A stretch of 64,000 nucleotides of DNA, taken from assembly GCA_040505895.1 (NCBI GenBank), contig JBEVXU010000004.1, positions 62,001 to 126,000 on the forward strand, in the 5' to 3' direction. This stretch comes from Vondammii sp040505895 (GTDB lineage Bacteria; Pseudomonadota; Gammaproteobacteria; Chromatiales; Chromatiaceae). The notes under the pieces were generated by a model. It had not been told where the DNA came from. It saw only the letters and a list, made by a program, of their open reading frames with translations, and ran no database searches. Shown here piece by piece: positions 26,449-36,288 of this stretch. Each line of letters opens with the position of its first letter. The stretch's first letter is position 1. The translations under genes were made by a program, and so were the position numbers.

Positions 26449-27261
26449 TTAATAAAATCCTAATTTTTTTGCTAATTTAGGCGTAGTATATTGCAATGAC
26501 CTGCCGACAGCGTACCAGGAAAAATAATATAGACTAACAAATAATGGCATGTGCTCATGATTTCGAAATAGTTTCCACGTATAAAATGCTGCTGAAATTT
26601 TATTTTCCGACAGTGATTGAGTATGCGTACGATAGCGGCCAAGGCACTCTCTTAGCCCATATGCCTTCACAGGATGCTTAAGCAATAAGAGCCAAAAACC
26701 CAAATCCTGGCGCTTAGCAATTAAAGGCATTTTTATTTCACCAAAAAAATCAGTGTCATAAATAACGGTCAGACAACCAATGCGACTTTTTGTCAGTAAT
26801 TGCTGACGATCAATGCTAGGAGGAACAATTACATCTGAGATAGTATTCCCCTCTGCATTAACTCTTTTATAACTTGTATATGTAAATACAAAATTATTCG
26901 CTTGCATAAAAGCAATTTGTTTTTTGAGTTTATCAGGCAGCCAGGCATCATCTGAATCAAGAAAGGCTATGTATCGACCGACTGATTTTGAAATACCAAG
27001 ATTTCTAGCCCCTGCGGCGCCAACAGACTCAGAAGAACTGAATACTTTTATCCTGCTGTCTTGTTCGGCATAAGTGTTTGCAATTTTAAGAGAGTCATCG
27101 TTTGAATTATCATTAATAATTATCATTTCCCAATCTGGATAGGTTTGTGCTGACACAGACTCTATAGCTTCGTTAAGATAGCGCTGTCCATTACGAACAG
27201 GAGTAATGATTGAGACCAGTTTATTATGATTGCTCGGTTCTGGCTTATTCATAACAGGCAT
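26449..27261 (-). CDS. family 2 glycosyltransferase
   Basis: A 270-residue GT-A fold enzyme that transfers a sugar from a nucleotide sugar. It has VSIITPVRNGQRYLNEAIES, DWEMIIINDNSND and the metal-binding IAFLDSDDAWLPDKL, the usual GT2 series. A C-terminal amphipathic or hydrophobic region suggests membrane association. It is the last intact gene of the AT-rich glycan block. Donor and acceptor are unknown. Confidence 0.88.
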   Translation of the reverse strand: MPVMNKPEPSNHNKLVSIITPVRNGQRYLNEAIESVSAQTYPDWEMIIINDNSNDDSLKIANTYAEQDSRIKVFSSSESVGAAGARNLGISKSVGRYIAFLDSDDAWLPDKLKKQIAFMQANNFVFTYTSYKRVNAEGNTISDVIVPPSIDRQQLLTKSRIGCLTVIYDTDFFGEIKMPLIAKRQDLGFWLLLLKHPVKAYGLRECLGRYRTHTQSLSENKISAAFYTWKLFRNHEHMPLFVSLYYFSWYAVGRSLQYTTPKLAKKLGFY

Positions 27262-27366
27262 TTTGTTATAAAATCAAGAATAACGTTATTTAGTAAAAGC
27301 ATAAATCTATCTTACCTCTATTTCTATAGCTATTACACAAAAACACTATCATATTGATTGTTAGTA

Positions 27367-28074
27367 TCAGTCAAATAAGTCAATTTCAGAGTTGTTTTTA
27401 AGTTTTTCTCTCTGTAATAACCCGACACGCAATCTTGCAAATTCCATTAAATATTTACGCCCAATAAGTACAGACAAAAGTAGTAATACGGTTACTTTTT
27501 CATCCTGCAATATTATTAAAGTCAGCAGAGACATAAAATAGACAAGGAATAATAATTGAGAGATAAAACGGAAACGGTCTTGAGTTTTTGAAATCCCCAG
27601 TAATTTATAGAAATTCTGTTTTATTTCTGTTTTTAACATGGGTAATGGCATAAAACTTAAAAATATCAGCAGAGCAATTAACACCAATGCATAGATATCT
27701 GTTATAGCCATAATAATTGTAAAAACAAGCATAACCCAGAAAGAAGATGTTATTTTAATAGTTACCATAGCCATGCTATCAGCATCCCCATGCGCATCAT
27801 CAATATAAAGATTATGGGCTCTGCGTCTGGCAAGCACATGCAGGATTTTTCCAAGAAGGAATGTAATCAGCACTAATATCATTATAGATATAATAAGGTG
27901 GAACAATTCAAAACCGGAATTATGCCAGATATCAGGAAGAGCTTCTGGCTTCATCATAACAAAGATTGCTTTTAATGGAAGAATCATTGAAACAGTTTCA
28001 AGTATTCTTGAACCGGCACTTAGTAAAGAGACAATCAACCACTCAATGCGGTTTTTCTTTATATCGACAAGCAT
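27367..28074 (-). CDS. polytopic membrane protein of unknown function
   Basis: A 235-residue protein with about five hydrophobic helices (e.g. LIISIMILVLITFLLG, WVMLVFTIIMAITDIYALVL, LLFLVYFMSLLTLIIL). The layout resembles the membrane half of an ABC exporter, but no ATPase domain is present and I cannot assign a family. AT-rich like its neighbours; probably part of the glycan block. Confidence 0.6.
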   Translation of the reverse strand: MLVDIKKNRIEWLIVSLLSAGSRILETVSMILPLKAIFVMMKPEALPDIWHNSGFELFHLIISIMILVLITFLLGKILHVLARRRAHNLYIDDAHGDADSMAMVTIKITSSFWVMLVFTIIMAITDIYALVLIALLIFLSFMPLPMLKTEIKQNFYKLLGISKTQDRFRFISQLLFLVYFMSLLTLIILQDEKVTVLLLLSVLIGRKYLMEFARLRVGLLQREKLKNNSEIDLFD

Positions 28075-28115
28075 GTGTATCTCTGGATAATATTCACTTA
28101 AAGTATATCAAATAG

Positions 28116-28628
28116 CTACTGGTTTAACACATAGCGTTTTATTTTTGCAATTTTTGTATGTGCAAATCTTGTTCTGTAATATCCTTCAAGTTGAGTACGT
28201 ATAATGAACTTACAGACAATCCATGCTCTGATGAATTCATTAACAGGAAACCTAATCTCTTCAATCTGTTTGTCGTCCACAGATTCTTTAATAGTGCATA
28301 TATCTTCTAAGAGAAAAATATTTTTAAAGGGATTATCTATGGATTTTATTTTGGAATAATCAAGATCATTAAATGAAGTATTATATTTTTCTTTTAGCCA
28401 AAGGAATTCTGTTAATGATTCTTGAGTATATATTTTTATATTATTACGTAGTTCAATATTATCCAGATTTTGTAATTTCCTGGAAAGCTTCTTATATTGC
28501 ATTGTAGCAAAATGTACTAAATCTCTGGTTTCAATAGATGGAAATTGACTATAATGATGAGTACAAAAAATATTCTGTATAGATATAGTACCCGTTTTGC
28601 TACTGCCAATGTGAAGAATAAGCCGCAA
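28116..28628 (-). pseudogene. internally deleted paralogue of the adjacent sulfotransferase
   Basis: A 170-residue frame with TTG start 28626-28628 behind AGGAAA. Its N-terminus LILHIGSSKTGTISIQN matches that of the 374-residue neighbour. It then jumps directly to LTEFLWLKEKYNTSFNDLDY, which matches the neighbour's C-terminal part (YLWLRDKYNVVFSDLDY). About 200 residues that include most of the sulfotransferase domain are missing. It may still be translated, but it should be inactive. Confidence 0.72.
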
Positions 28629-28685
28629 AATAAATTTCCTATATTAATAAATTTATCCTATTTAGAGATAAGGACACAGGTTGAT

Positions 28686-29810
28686 TTAAACAGATATAAT
28701 TTTTCTAAAATAAAGATTTATTATACGCTTTAAACGTAATCGAAAAACAAAAGCATAATAAGATAGATAATATGAAATACCACGCTCAAAATACCATTTT
28801 GTATCAATTTCTATTCCAGGTATATTAGAAAGATCTACAATTTTTTCTAGTTCAATGGCTCCAGAATATTCATCCATTGAACTAGAATTAATCTGATCAT
28901 AGTCTAAATCTGAAAAAACAACGTTATATTTATCTCGCAGCCAGAGGTAATCAATAGATGAACGAGTGAGATACGCCTGAACTTCAGGTATTAACTTGGG
29001 TTTTAATTTAGTGGATGCCTTGGTATTATGGATGTTGCTTCGTGTAATCCTAGCGATAAACATACGTGTTGAAATAGATGGTACTTTTCCTGTTGGCTGT
29101 ACTTGTAAACGAAGCTTTCTTAAGGTTTGCAATAATTCCCATGATAAAGCAACATTATTATCACTTGTTTTTTTAACTACACATAATTTAACCGCATCAG
29201 GCATATTATGAGTTACAAAATCATAAATAAGATCACCTTTGACAAGTTGACTTCCTTCAAACGCATAAAGATAAACCTGCCCTGGAAACTGAGATTCATA
29301 GTATTCAATAACATTACGGATTGACCGAGTTCGAGGGGTTATTTTGTTTAGACCTGTTCTGATCTGTTGTGAAATACGTGACAAATAATCTTTAAGTGGA
29401 CTTCTTATATAAGCTACTACAGTTACTTCACTAAAATAATCACTTAAAAAGTCCCTAAGTTCAATTTTTGATATTGCTGAGAAATCCCTGAACATTTGTT
29501 CTGCTGACAGAATGACAGTATGCGGTGTATATTGTTTGATATCATTTATCAAAGCTGTCCAAAAGTAATAATAATCCTGTTTAAACCAATTTACATCCCC
29601 TTCATAAACCTGATGTTCGTGGGCAACCAAATGTTTTGTATGTATGAAGCCTGCAGGCAGGAGTACATGATTATGTCGTGGGGAACGTGTTACTGGATAG
29701 AGATAGCCGAGTTTGATCAGTTTTGAAGAATTCTTTACTAGAAAATTCTGTAATGATGTCGTGCCCGTTTTTCCATGCCCAATATGTAAAATAAGCTTTG
29801 GTTTACTCAA
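28686..29810 (-). CDS. sulfotransferase-family protein
   Basis: A 374-residue protein starting at TTG 29808-29810 with GGAG upstream. The PAPS-binding loop LILHIGHGKTGTTSLQNFL opens the protein, and VTVVAYIRSPLKDYLSRISQ matches the 3'-phosphate-binding region. This suggests transfer of sulfate from PAPS to a carbohydrate. It lies with three glycosyltransferases, so a sulfated surface glycan is a reasonable inference. It lacks a signal peptide, consistent with cytoplasmic action. Confidence 0.8.
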   Translation of the reverse strand: MSKPKLILHIGHGKTGTTSLQNFLVKNSSKLIKLGYLYPVTRSPRHNHVLLPAGFIHTKHLVAHEHQVYEGDVNWFKQDYYYFWTALINDIKQYTPHTVILSAEQMFRDFSAISKIELRDFLSDYFSEVTVVAYIRSPLKDYLSRISQQIRTGLNKITPRTRSIRNVIEYYESQFPGQVYLYAFEGSQLVKGDLIYDFVTHNMPDAVKLCVVKKTSDNNVALSWELLQTLRKLRLQVQPTGKVPSISTRMFIARITRSNIHNTKASTKLKPKLIPEVQAYLTRSSIDYLWLRDKYNVVFSDLDYDQINSSSMDEYSGAIELEKIVDLSNIPGIEIDTKWYFERGISYYLSYYAFVFRLRLKRIINLYFRKIISV

Positions 29811-29834
29811 TTTATCTCCAAAATTATCTTAAGG

Positions 29835-30818
29835 TTATGTTATATAGTTATTGGGGATAGTTTCACGTTTGTTGTTTACTGGTTTTAATATTGACAACAA
29901 CTGGGAACTTCTTAACAAAAAGAAAAAAACAATACCAATAAAAAATGATGCTACTGTTTGGAAATATCCCATATTAACATTATGACGATAAGTGATATGA
30001 CGTTTATAAATTCGTCTTATATCAAGCAGAAAAGATTTAGTAGCATTCTTTAAACGTATAATGCGACTTTTTGAATTTATGATAGTCTGTTTTTTATTTG
30101 CATCTCTACCCGAAACAAAAGCACGCCAAATAAAGAAACCGAATGTTGAATTCCACAAGGCATGTTCGAACCAGACATCAGGGTGATTAATGGTGTAACC
30201 TTCCTGTTTAAGATGTTGTGCCTGCAGATAACAGCTAACTCTAAGTCCTCCACACTGGGTTTCAAACATATTTTTAAGGAACCAGTCACGATTAAAAACA
30301 ATACTATTAGCATAGAGCGAATTTTTACTCAAACTGTTCATTTCATGATATATAGGAAAAAACCAAAATAAGGAATAAGATTTACTTAAAAAATTATCAT
30401 CTGGAAAAAAAGCGTGACCACAACTTGCTACCTGCTTATCTTTGAATAATGGGGCTATAAGATCTGCAAAAGTACCATAGACAGGTGTTAAATCGCTGTC
30501 GAGAAATGCAATAATTTCTCCTTTTGCCTGTTGTGCACCAATATTTTTCATTGAGTAATAATACGCCAGTTCATCGACAAGAGGCAGTGAGGAAACATTC
30601 TTTCCCCAGTCATTGGGCAGTTTACTTAAAAACAATTTAACAGACTCAGAATAATGTTCTCCGTGAGCAATAATAATCTCTATGACATTTACCTCACTGG
30701 ATTGTTTGATCCAATCAAGCATGCCCCTAACCCTTTTCATCCAGACAGTAGTTGTTTCAAACGCAGCATTATCAAGTTCAATTACAACTGAAACTGATTT
30801 TTCTTTTAAATTTCTCAT
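29835..30818 (-). CDS. family 2 glycosyltransferase
   Basis: A 327-residue protein. The GT2 features are a little divergent: ELAYYYSMKNIGAQQAKGEI and IIAFLDSDLTPVYG give the DxD motif; a C-terminal hydrophobic segment (FFIGIVFFFLLRSSQLL) suggests membrane anchoring. The sequence is AT-rich, with 15- to 24-base spacing to both neighbours, indicating one transcript. Confidence 0.82.
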   Translation of the reverse strand: MRNLKEKSVSVVIELDNAAFETTTVWMKRVRGMLDWIKQSSEVNVIEIIIAHGEHYSESVKLFLSKLPNDWGKNVSSLPLVDELAYYYSMKNIGAQQAKGEIIAFLDSDLTPVYGTFADLIAPLFKDKQVASCGHAFFPDDNFLSKSYSLFWFFPIYHEMNSLSKNSLYANSIVFNRDWFLKNMFETQCGGLRVSCYLQAQHLKQEGYTINHPDVWFEHALWNSTFGFFIWRAFVSGRDANKKQTIINSKSRIIRLKNATKSFLLDIRRIYKRHITYRHNVNMGYFQTVASFFIGIVFFFLLRSSQLLSILKPVNNKRETIPNNYIT

Positions 30819-30833
30819 TTAATTTTTTCCCAA

Positions 30834-31775
30834 CTAATAATACTTGTACAAACTAATACCAAAAAATGGCGCAATACAACCCAAGCCGTAGGCAATGTCA
30901 GCAACGGATGTACCAATTAAGCGTTTAATAGAACGCTTATCCCAGATGCGGCGTATTGGAACTGCTAGTAATTTTACTGGTGATCCAAATATTTTATAAA
31001 AGGACATTAACCAGACTAGTGTGTATCCTTTAACAGGACTATAATTTTTACAATAACGGTAATTAAAACTGACACCATAACGAAACCAGCGTATTAAGAG
31101 ATATCTTATCTGACGTCGCTTTTTAGGCCATGTTTCAAAAACCAATTCATCTTTTGCTGCAACTATGTGACCACCAGCAAGTATAACACGCATAAAAAAT
31201 TCACGATCAGAACCACCAAAAACCATATCTTCATCAAAATCCAGGTTTAAAGGGTCGTTTACCAAGCGTGAATCAAAAAGCACATTACTTGTAACTGCTG
31301 TTTTAACTATAGGCAGAACTGACAAATCACTGGAGGCACTATAATTGTTTGCTGACTCTATTGTTTCATCAAGGCCATCACAACGAACAACTTCACCAAC
31401 GATGACATCAGCATCATTAGCAATAAGACCCTGAGTAAGGCGTGACAACCACATAGGTGGAGCGATTTCATCATCATCAATAAATGCGATATAAGAGACA
31501 TCCAGACGATTTGCTTCACGCACTGCTGCATTTCGAGCAAAAGGAATACCAGGATGACTTTCACGACAAAAAACCAGTTTTTCATTAATAAAATTACTGT
31601 CTTTAAGCATGTTTTCCATATTTCCCTCAGTGCTGTTATCAATGACGACAACCAGCATCTTAAAAGAACCGGGTAATTCTTGCTGAAAAAGTGAGGTTAA
31701 ACAGGCTTTCAGTGAGATTCTGACACCTGAGCTGCAAACACAAACTGCGATTGTTTTTATTTTTTGATCAATCAT
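30834..31775 (-). CDS. family 2 glycosyltransferase
   Basis: A 313-residue GT2 enzyme: IAVCVCSSGVRISLKACLTS, SHPGIPFARNAAVREAN, and the metal site YIAFIDDDEIAPPMWL. The FGGSDREFFMRVILAGG segment matches the ED-type region near the active site. It is the first gene of the glycan block; its upstream region runs into copy C of the IS91-like element after about 60 AT-rich bases. Confidence 0.87.
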   Translation of the reverse strand: MIDQKIKTIAVCVCSSGVRISLKACLTSLFQQELPGSFKMLVVVIDNSTEGNMENMLKDSNFINEKLVFCRESHPGIPFARNAAVREANRLDVSYIAFIDDDEIAPPMWLSRLTQGLIANDADVIVGEVVRCDGLDETIESANNYSASSDLSVLPIVKTAVTSNVLFDSRLVNDPLNLDFDEDMVFGGSDREFFMRVILAGGHIVAAKDELVFETWPKKRRQIRYLLIRWFRYGVSFNYRYCKNYSPVKGYTLVWLMSFYKIFGSPVKLLAVPIRRIWDKRSIKRLIGTSVADIAYGLGCIAPFFGISLYKYY

Positions 31776-31833
31776 TGGCAGGACAAAATCACATTTTTAT
31801 ATTAGAGTTTATATTACAATAACTATAGTTTCA

Positions 31834-32263
31834 GGGATAGGAATTTGCTTTTACTAAGCGAAGAGAAAGGGATAGGAATTTACTTTTACTAAGCGAAGAG
31901 AACGAAGCCACATCGCCCCCTGCCAGCCTCTGAATCCGTGCCATTTTTCTTCTCCTTCACCGCTTCCATAAGAATTATGGTCCTACTCTCATCTTCAACC
32001 ATCACCACTGCCGACAATCAGCACGCTTTCCGGCAAAACAGTGCAATTCCACCACCCGAGACACAAACAGCCCCCTCACCTCTTCAGGCGATATCCGGCA
32101 ACGGCCCATAAGTCAGTGGTATCTGGCCATTCTGCGGCCAATCATCCTCTGCCGGCGGTGCCCGAAGTGGCGGCCGTGGATCCCAGACACCGACATAACG
32201 AAGTATCTGCTCGATTACCGGTACCTCCTCAATCACCGCAAGGAAGTGCATCTCAACGGAAAG
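31834..32263 (-). mobile_element. IS91-like element remnant, copy C, with tandem 35-bp end
   Basis: The first 35 bases of the element (31834-31868) are repeated directly (31869-31903) with one or two changes. The shared end region follows, then the C-terminal part of the transposase on the minus strand (stop at 32084; MHFLAVIEEVPVIEQILRY, then VGVWDPRPPLRAPP). The N-terminal two thirds are missing. Confidence 0.75.
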
Positions 32264-32438
32264 GGACCCCATCTGGCGTATCCTGCGGCATATCAGTGCG
32301 GCCGATCACGCGCCGGAGATCTCTCCCTTCCGTGGCCCGCCCGACTATTGTCTGGAGCTGGATCAGTGCCAGGTGTGGGGTGAAGATGCCGTGGCCCCGG
32401 TTCCGAAATTAGAGTACGACCAGACGGTGAGCTGGTAG
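32264..32438 (+). pseudogene. C-terminal fragment of an unrecognised protein
   Basis: An open plus-strand frame ending at TAG 32436-32438 encodes ISPFRGPPDYCLELDQCQVW and ends YDQTVSW. The steady protein-like composition suggests a true gene tail, but it has no start and joins the transposase remnant on its left. Not identified. Confidence 0.35.
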
Positions 32439-32680
32439 CAACTATCAACCGACATGCAAAATCTGCAGGTACTTGCGGCCGGTCTTGGGGCGTTTGTGCC
32501 TCTTACTCTATCCGGTGGGGCATTGGGGAGGGTTGCTCCTATTTGAATTGCAGATAGGCCGGAACGTGCCATATATAGTCATGATCAAGTGGTTGATATC
32601 TACCTGAATAGATCTTGGATGCCTCGATTCTGTAACATTGTTGCTACGAAAGTGCGTTCAGTGCGACTATACGGATTACT
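32439..32680. other. spacer without an assigned feature
   Basis: About 240 bases between the fragment and the XRE-PAS gene; no gene, repeat or terminator recognised. Confidence 0.3.
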
Positions 32681-33310
32681 TCAAGCGCTTATTATATTCT
32701 TTACCGGAGTCTCCAAAACATCCGTTGGTGCAAGGCCCTCACTATTTGCTATCGGCATCCCGATAAACAGGAAATGTGGCATATTCGAGTTGACGCCGGA
32801 GAGGTAGAGAACCGTAATCAACAGAGAAGCAATATTCCCATCCAGAGCTGACGCCCGCTGGGTCATAAAGTTGAAGGCGTTTGATTTCCCCGATACCAGC
32901 CCCTTCAGCCCTTTTTCGATCGTTTCCCGGTTCGGCACCAAGGTTCGGTTGTAGAACGAGTCCTGCAGGAGGAAATCCCTGCTACGACCTGTAAACCGCA
33001 CAACGGGGTCGGTAGCCTCAACGTATATTAGATCAAACCCACGGAAAATCGCGGCTATCCCACCCGAAGTGCGTATGAGTAGCTTCGCTGCTTCCAGTAG
33101 GGAGTCATCCTCCTGCCCCCCATGCATGATCCACATCCAGTCATAGCTCAAACGATCAGCGAGCCTCTTGGCGTTCTCTTCCCGGATCTTGCCTCCGGAG
33201 AGCCAATTGTAGACCGACTGCTTACTGACGCCGACGACATCTGCTAAACCCTGATATGACAGATCGTGCATCTTCATGACCAGTTTGATTCTTGATGCAA
33301 GGCTTTTCAT
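32681..33310 (-). CDS. XRE-type helix-turn-helix regulator with a PAS-like domain
   Basis: 209 residues from ATG 33308-33310, chosen over a further upstream start because AAGGA lies seven bases before it. The N-terminus is an XRE helix-turn-helix (YQGLADVVGVSKQSVYNWLS). The C-terminal 110 residues look like a PAS fold (LIYVEATDPVVRFTGRSRDF, PNRETIEKGLKGLVSGKSN). HTH plus PAS is rare for a Cro/CI-type regulator and hints at ligand sensing. No phage genes are nearby. It is divergent from the G8-like gene. Confidence 0.75.
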   Translation of the reverse strand: MKSLASRIKLVMKMHDLSYQGLADVVGVSKQSVYNWLSGGKIREENAKRLADRLSYDWMWIMHGGQEDDSLLEAAKLLIRTSGGIAAIFRGFDLIYVEATDPVVRFTGRSRDFLLQDSFYNRTLVPNRETIEKGLKGLVSGKSNAFNFMTQRASALDGNIASLLITVLYLSGVNSNMPHFLFIGMPIANSEGLAPTDVLETPVKNIISA

Positions 33311-33529
33311 TTCCCAATCCTTCTCGTTAACACACCCTATTCTGAGGGCACAATTCGATGAAGCCAAGTATCACTTGATCACCTAGGAGAAAAACCTAAT
33401 TGAGGCTTAGTCTACCTACGGTATCTTTGTGACAGTGTAAGCATTAGGTTTATTTGTATGGGCTTAGTTTTTTGTTGCGGGCAACCACTTTCCGCCCAAC
33501 AGCATAAAACAGGCTTAGAAGAAATCATC

Positions 33530-34182
33530 ATGCGAATGCTATTTTTGTTAATTATCGTAGGTATCTCTTCGGCCGCAATGGCCGATCTAAAAAGTGATGA
33601 AGTCGCTTACTATCAGAACCTGGCGGATAGTCCCACCATTGTTTCCATCCAAGACGGCGACTGGGGCGATACAGCGGCCTGGGATCCGGGTAGGACTCCA
33701 GGTTATGGTGATCGTGTCCTGGTAGCCCATCAGGTACGCCTCAACGGTATCCACACCGATCCGGTGGCGACCATCGACATCACCGGCGAGATATACACAA
33801 ACCGGAAGCAAAAGATCGAGCTTCACTTCGATACCATGCTGGTGAACGAGACCGGTACCCTGCGAATGGGCGACGGAAACAAGGGCATTACCCAGAAGCA
33901 ACGATTGGTTGTGCATGACATCGACGGCGGCGCCCTAGATGAACTAAGCCGCGCTCAGGGGATTATCAATATTGGCACTGTGCATCTACGGGGCAAACGG
34001 GTGAAACCCTATCTGGGGCAGAGGTCAGCGGCTTTGACACCTGTATCTGGGTAAACGAGAAAGGCGGCTCCTATGTAGAGAACGCAGATCTGTCTGGCTG
34101 CGTAACACCGGTCAGGGGGTCGATAACTCTGGTAGAGCCTATCATTTATTTAGTGACACGGGATGTGCAAGCAGGCGCCTGA
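33530..34182 (+). pseudogene. secreted G8-like protein with an apparent frameshift
   Basis: ATG 33530 opens a signal peptide (MRMLFLLIIVGISSAAMA) and a G8-like segment (GDWGDTAAWDPGRTPGYGDR, then RLNGIHTDPVATIDITGEIY). The frame stops at 34052-34054. In another frame the sequence continues in a protein-like way from about 34016 (GAEVSGFDTCIWVNEKGG) to TGA 34180-34182. One extra base in the G-run at 34015-34018 would join the two. Even joined, it is short for G8 proteins, so it may also be truncated. A sequencing error cannot be excluded. Confidence 0.6.
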
Positions 34183-34266
34183 CGAGCGTCCTGCCTGCCG
34201 GCCTAACTTATCCCCGTTAACATGTCGAGGGGATGAAAAGCTATGGCCACATCGCAGAGGAGAGAC

Positions 34267-36288
34267 ATGGCTGCATGGAGTGACAGGGACGATACCGCAC
34301 ATATCGACGAGGAGCGCGTGGCCAGGCAGTTGGAGATCCAGGCCGGCCGGGTTGCAATCGTATTCGATTCGCAACCGCTGGCCATCATGGTCACTTTACT
34401 GGTGGCTACCATTTTGGCAGTGGTCCTGTGGCCGGTCATTAGTCACGACACCATTTTGACGTGGCTGGCACTGACCTATCTGGTCAACACCTGGCGCTGG
34501 GGCTGGTACAGCCGTTTCAAGGCGACGCCGTCGAAGCAGCGACGTGCGCTGGCCTGGGGATACAGGGCGACGGCAGGCGGACTGCTAGCGGGACTTGTCT
34601 GGGGCAGTGCCGGACTGGTGCTGTTTCCTCCCGAGAACCTGGTGTACCAGGTGCTTCTGGTCATTTGCATCACCGGCATCCTGGCCGGCGCCGTTACCAC
34701 GCTTTCCGCCATGCTGCCGGTGGCCGTGGGGTTTCTCCTGTTTTCCGCTGTACCCCTGATACTTCGTCTGGCCTCGAACGAAGTCGGCATTGCCCCCGCC
34801 GTGGGCTTTTTTTCCGTACTGCTATTGTTGGTCCTGCTCGGCTCCGCTTACCGCCTGAACCGGTTCATCACCGAGACATTGAGCGAACGCCACGGCCGAC
34901 TGATGGCGGAAAAGATCGCACTGCGCCAGGCACGCTACGATGCGTTGACCGAACTACCGAACCGGCGCTTTTTCGTCGAGCGCCTGGCCCAGGAAATGCA
35001 ACGCGCCATTCGGCATCGCCAGCGTGGGGCGCTGCTGTTCATCGACCTGGACAACTTCAAACACATCAACGATTCCCTGGGACACCAAATCGGTGACGAG
35101 CTGCTGCGGAAGGTGGCCGAGCGCATCGGCGCCCGTGTGCGTTCGGAGGACACGGTGGCGCGCCTCGGAGGCGACGAGTTTGTCGTCCTGCTGCCCCATG
35201 TGGACGGCGAGGAGGGGCACGCCGTCGGTCGTGCCCAGGAATTCGCTGCTGGCCTGTGTCGAATCCTGGCCGCTCCCTACCACGTCTGTGATCATGAGCT
35301 GCAGGTCTCGGCGAGTATCGGCATAGCCATGTTTCCAGATGACGGCCACCGGCCGGAAACCATACTCACCCACGCCGATACGGCAATGTACCAGGCCAAG
35401 AAGGCCGGCCGCGACACCACCAGATTTTTTCATCCGAGCATGCAGGAAGCGGCGAACAACCGGTTGACCCTGCAGCGGGAGCTGCGCCAGGCCCTTGAGC
35501 GTGAAGAGCTGTTTCTGGTCTACCAGACTCAAGTGGATGATGGCGGCCGCACCATCGGCGTTGAAGCCTTGCTGCGCTGGAACCATCCGACTCGCGGGCT
35601 GGTGATGCCTGCTGACTTCATCGGTGTGGCGGAAGAGACCGGTCTCATCCTGCCCATCGGTGAGCGGGTCCTGGAGATGGCGTGCCGCGGTTTGGCGGAG
35701 ATAACCCGGCACCAGCGTATCCGGATCTCCGTAAACGTCAGTCCCAGGCAGTTTCGACAGGATGGATTCGTCGACCAGATTCTGAATGTTTTGGCCACCG
35801 GCGGAGCCGATCACCGGCTGATATGCCTGGAGATCACCGAAAGCTCGATCATGGACGATATCGAACTGGCAGTGAAAAAAATAGAGCGACTGCGTAACGA
35901 GGGTATCTGCATCGCCCTGGACGATTTTGGAACCGGTTACTCCTCGCTCAGCCAGCTCCGGCGATTGCCCTTGGACAAGATCAAGATCGACCGCTCATTC
36001 ATACGCGAAGTCACCAGCGTTTCCGACGACGCGGCCATTGTCGAGACCATCATTCTTCTCGCGCATCGCCTGGGCCTGGATGTGATCGCGGAAGGTGTCG
36101 ATAGCGATGAAATACGGGACTTCCTGGTTGCTAAGGGGTGTCGAGGTTTCCAGGGTTTCCTGTTCGGTCGTCCGGTGAGCGAGGCCGCTCTGGTCGACGG
36201 TTTCGATGGCGCGGCATTGAGCGCAAGCGAAGCCTCTGTTTTACACAAGACTTCTCTACCGATGGGGAAAGGTTGCGTGCAAAAATGA
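34267..36288 (+). CDS. membrane-bound GGDEF-EAL protein (cyclic-di-GMP turnover)
   Basis: 673 residues from ATG 34267, which has GAGGAG six bases upstream; an ATG at 34243 is less well supported. About six N-terminal transmembrane helices (residues 35-205) lead to a GGDEF domain with an intact active site (RLGGDEFVVLL) and an EAL domain with EALLRWNHP, the DDFGTGYSSLSQL loop and KIDRSFI. Both synthesis and hydrolysis of c-di-GMP are thus possible. The region is visibly GC-richer than the glycan block. The stop overlaps the ATG of a PAS gene (ATGA), itself cut by an IS91-like copy. Confidence 0.93.
   Translation: MAAWSDRDDTAHIDEERVARQLEIQAGRVAIVFDSQPLAIMVTLLVATILAVVLWPVISHDTILTWLALTYLVNTWRWGWYSRFKATPSKQRRALAWGYRATAGGLLAGLVWGSAGLVLFPPENLVYQVLLVICITGILAGAVTTLSAMLPVAVGFLLFSAVPLILRLASNEVGIAPAVGFFSVLLLLVLLGSAYRLNRFITETLSERHGRLMAEKIALRQARYDALTELPNRRFFVERLAQEMQRAIRHRQRGALLFIDLDNFKHINDSLGHQIGDELLRKVAERIGARVRSEDTVARLGGDEFVVLLPHVDGEEGHAVGRAQEFAAGLCRILAAPYHVCDHELQVSASIGIAMFPDDGHRPETILTHADTAMYQAKKAGRDTTRFFHPSMQEAANNRLTLQRELRQALEREELFLVYQTQVDDGGRTIGVEALLRWNHPTRGLVMPADFIGVAEETGLILPIGERVLEMACRGLAEITRHQRIRISVNVSPRQFRQDGFVDQILNVLATGGADHRLICLEITESSIMDDIELAVKKIERLRNEGICIALDDFGTGYSSLSQLRRLPLDKIKIDRSFIREVTSVSDDAAIVETIILLAHRLGLDVIAEGVDSDEIRDFLVAKGCRGFQGFLFGRPVSEAALVDGFDGAALSASEASVLHKTSLPMGKGCVQK

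Noticed and set aside
32681..33310. prophage repressor
   Set aside because: Although the N-terminus is Cro/CI-like, the C-terminal part is PAS-like and no phage gene or attachment site is nearby.
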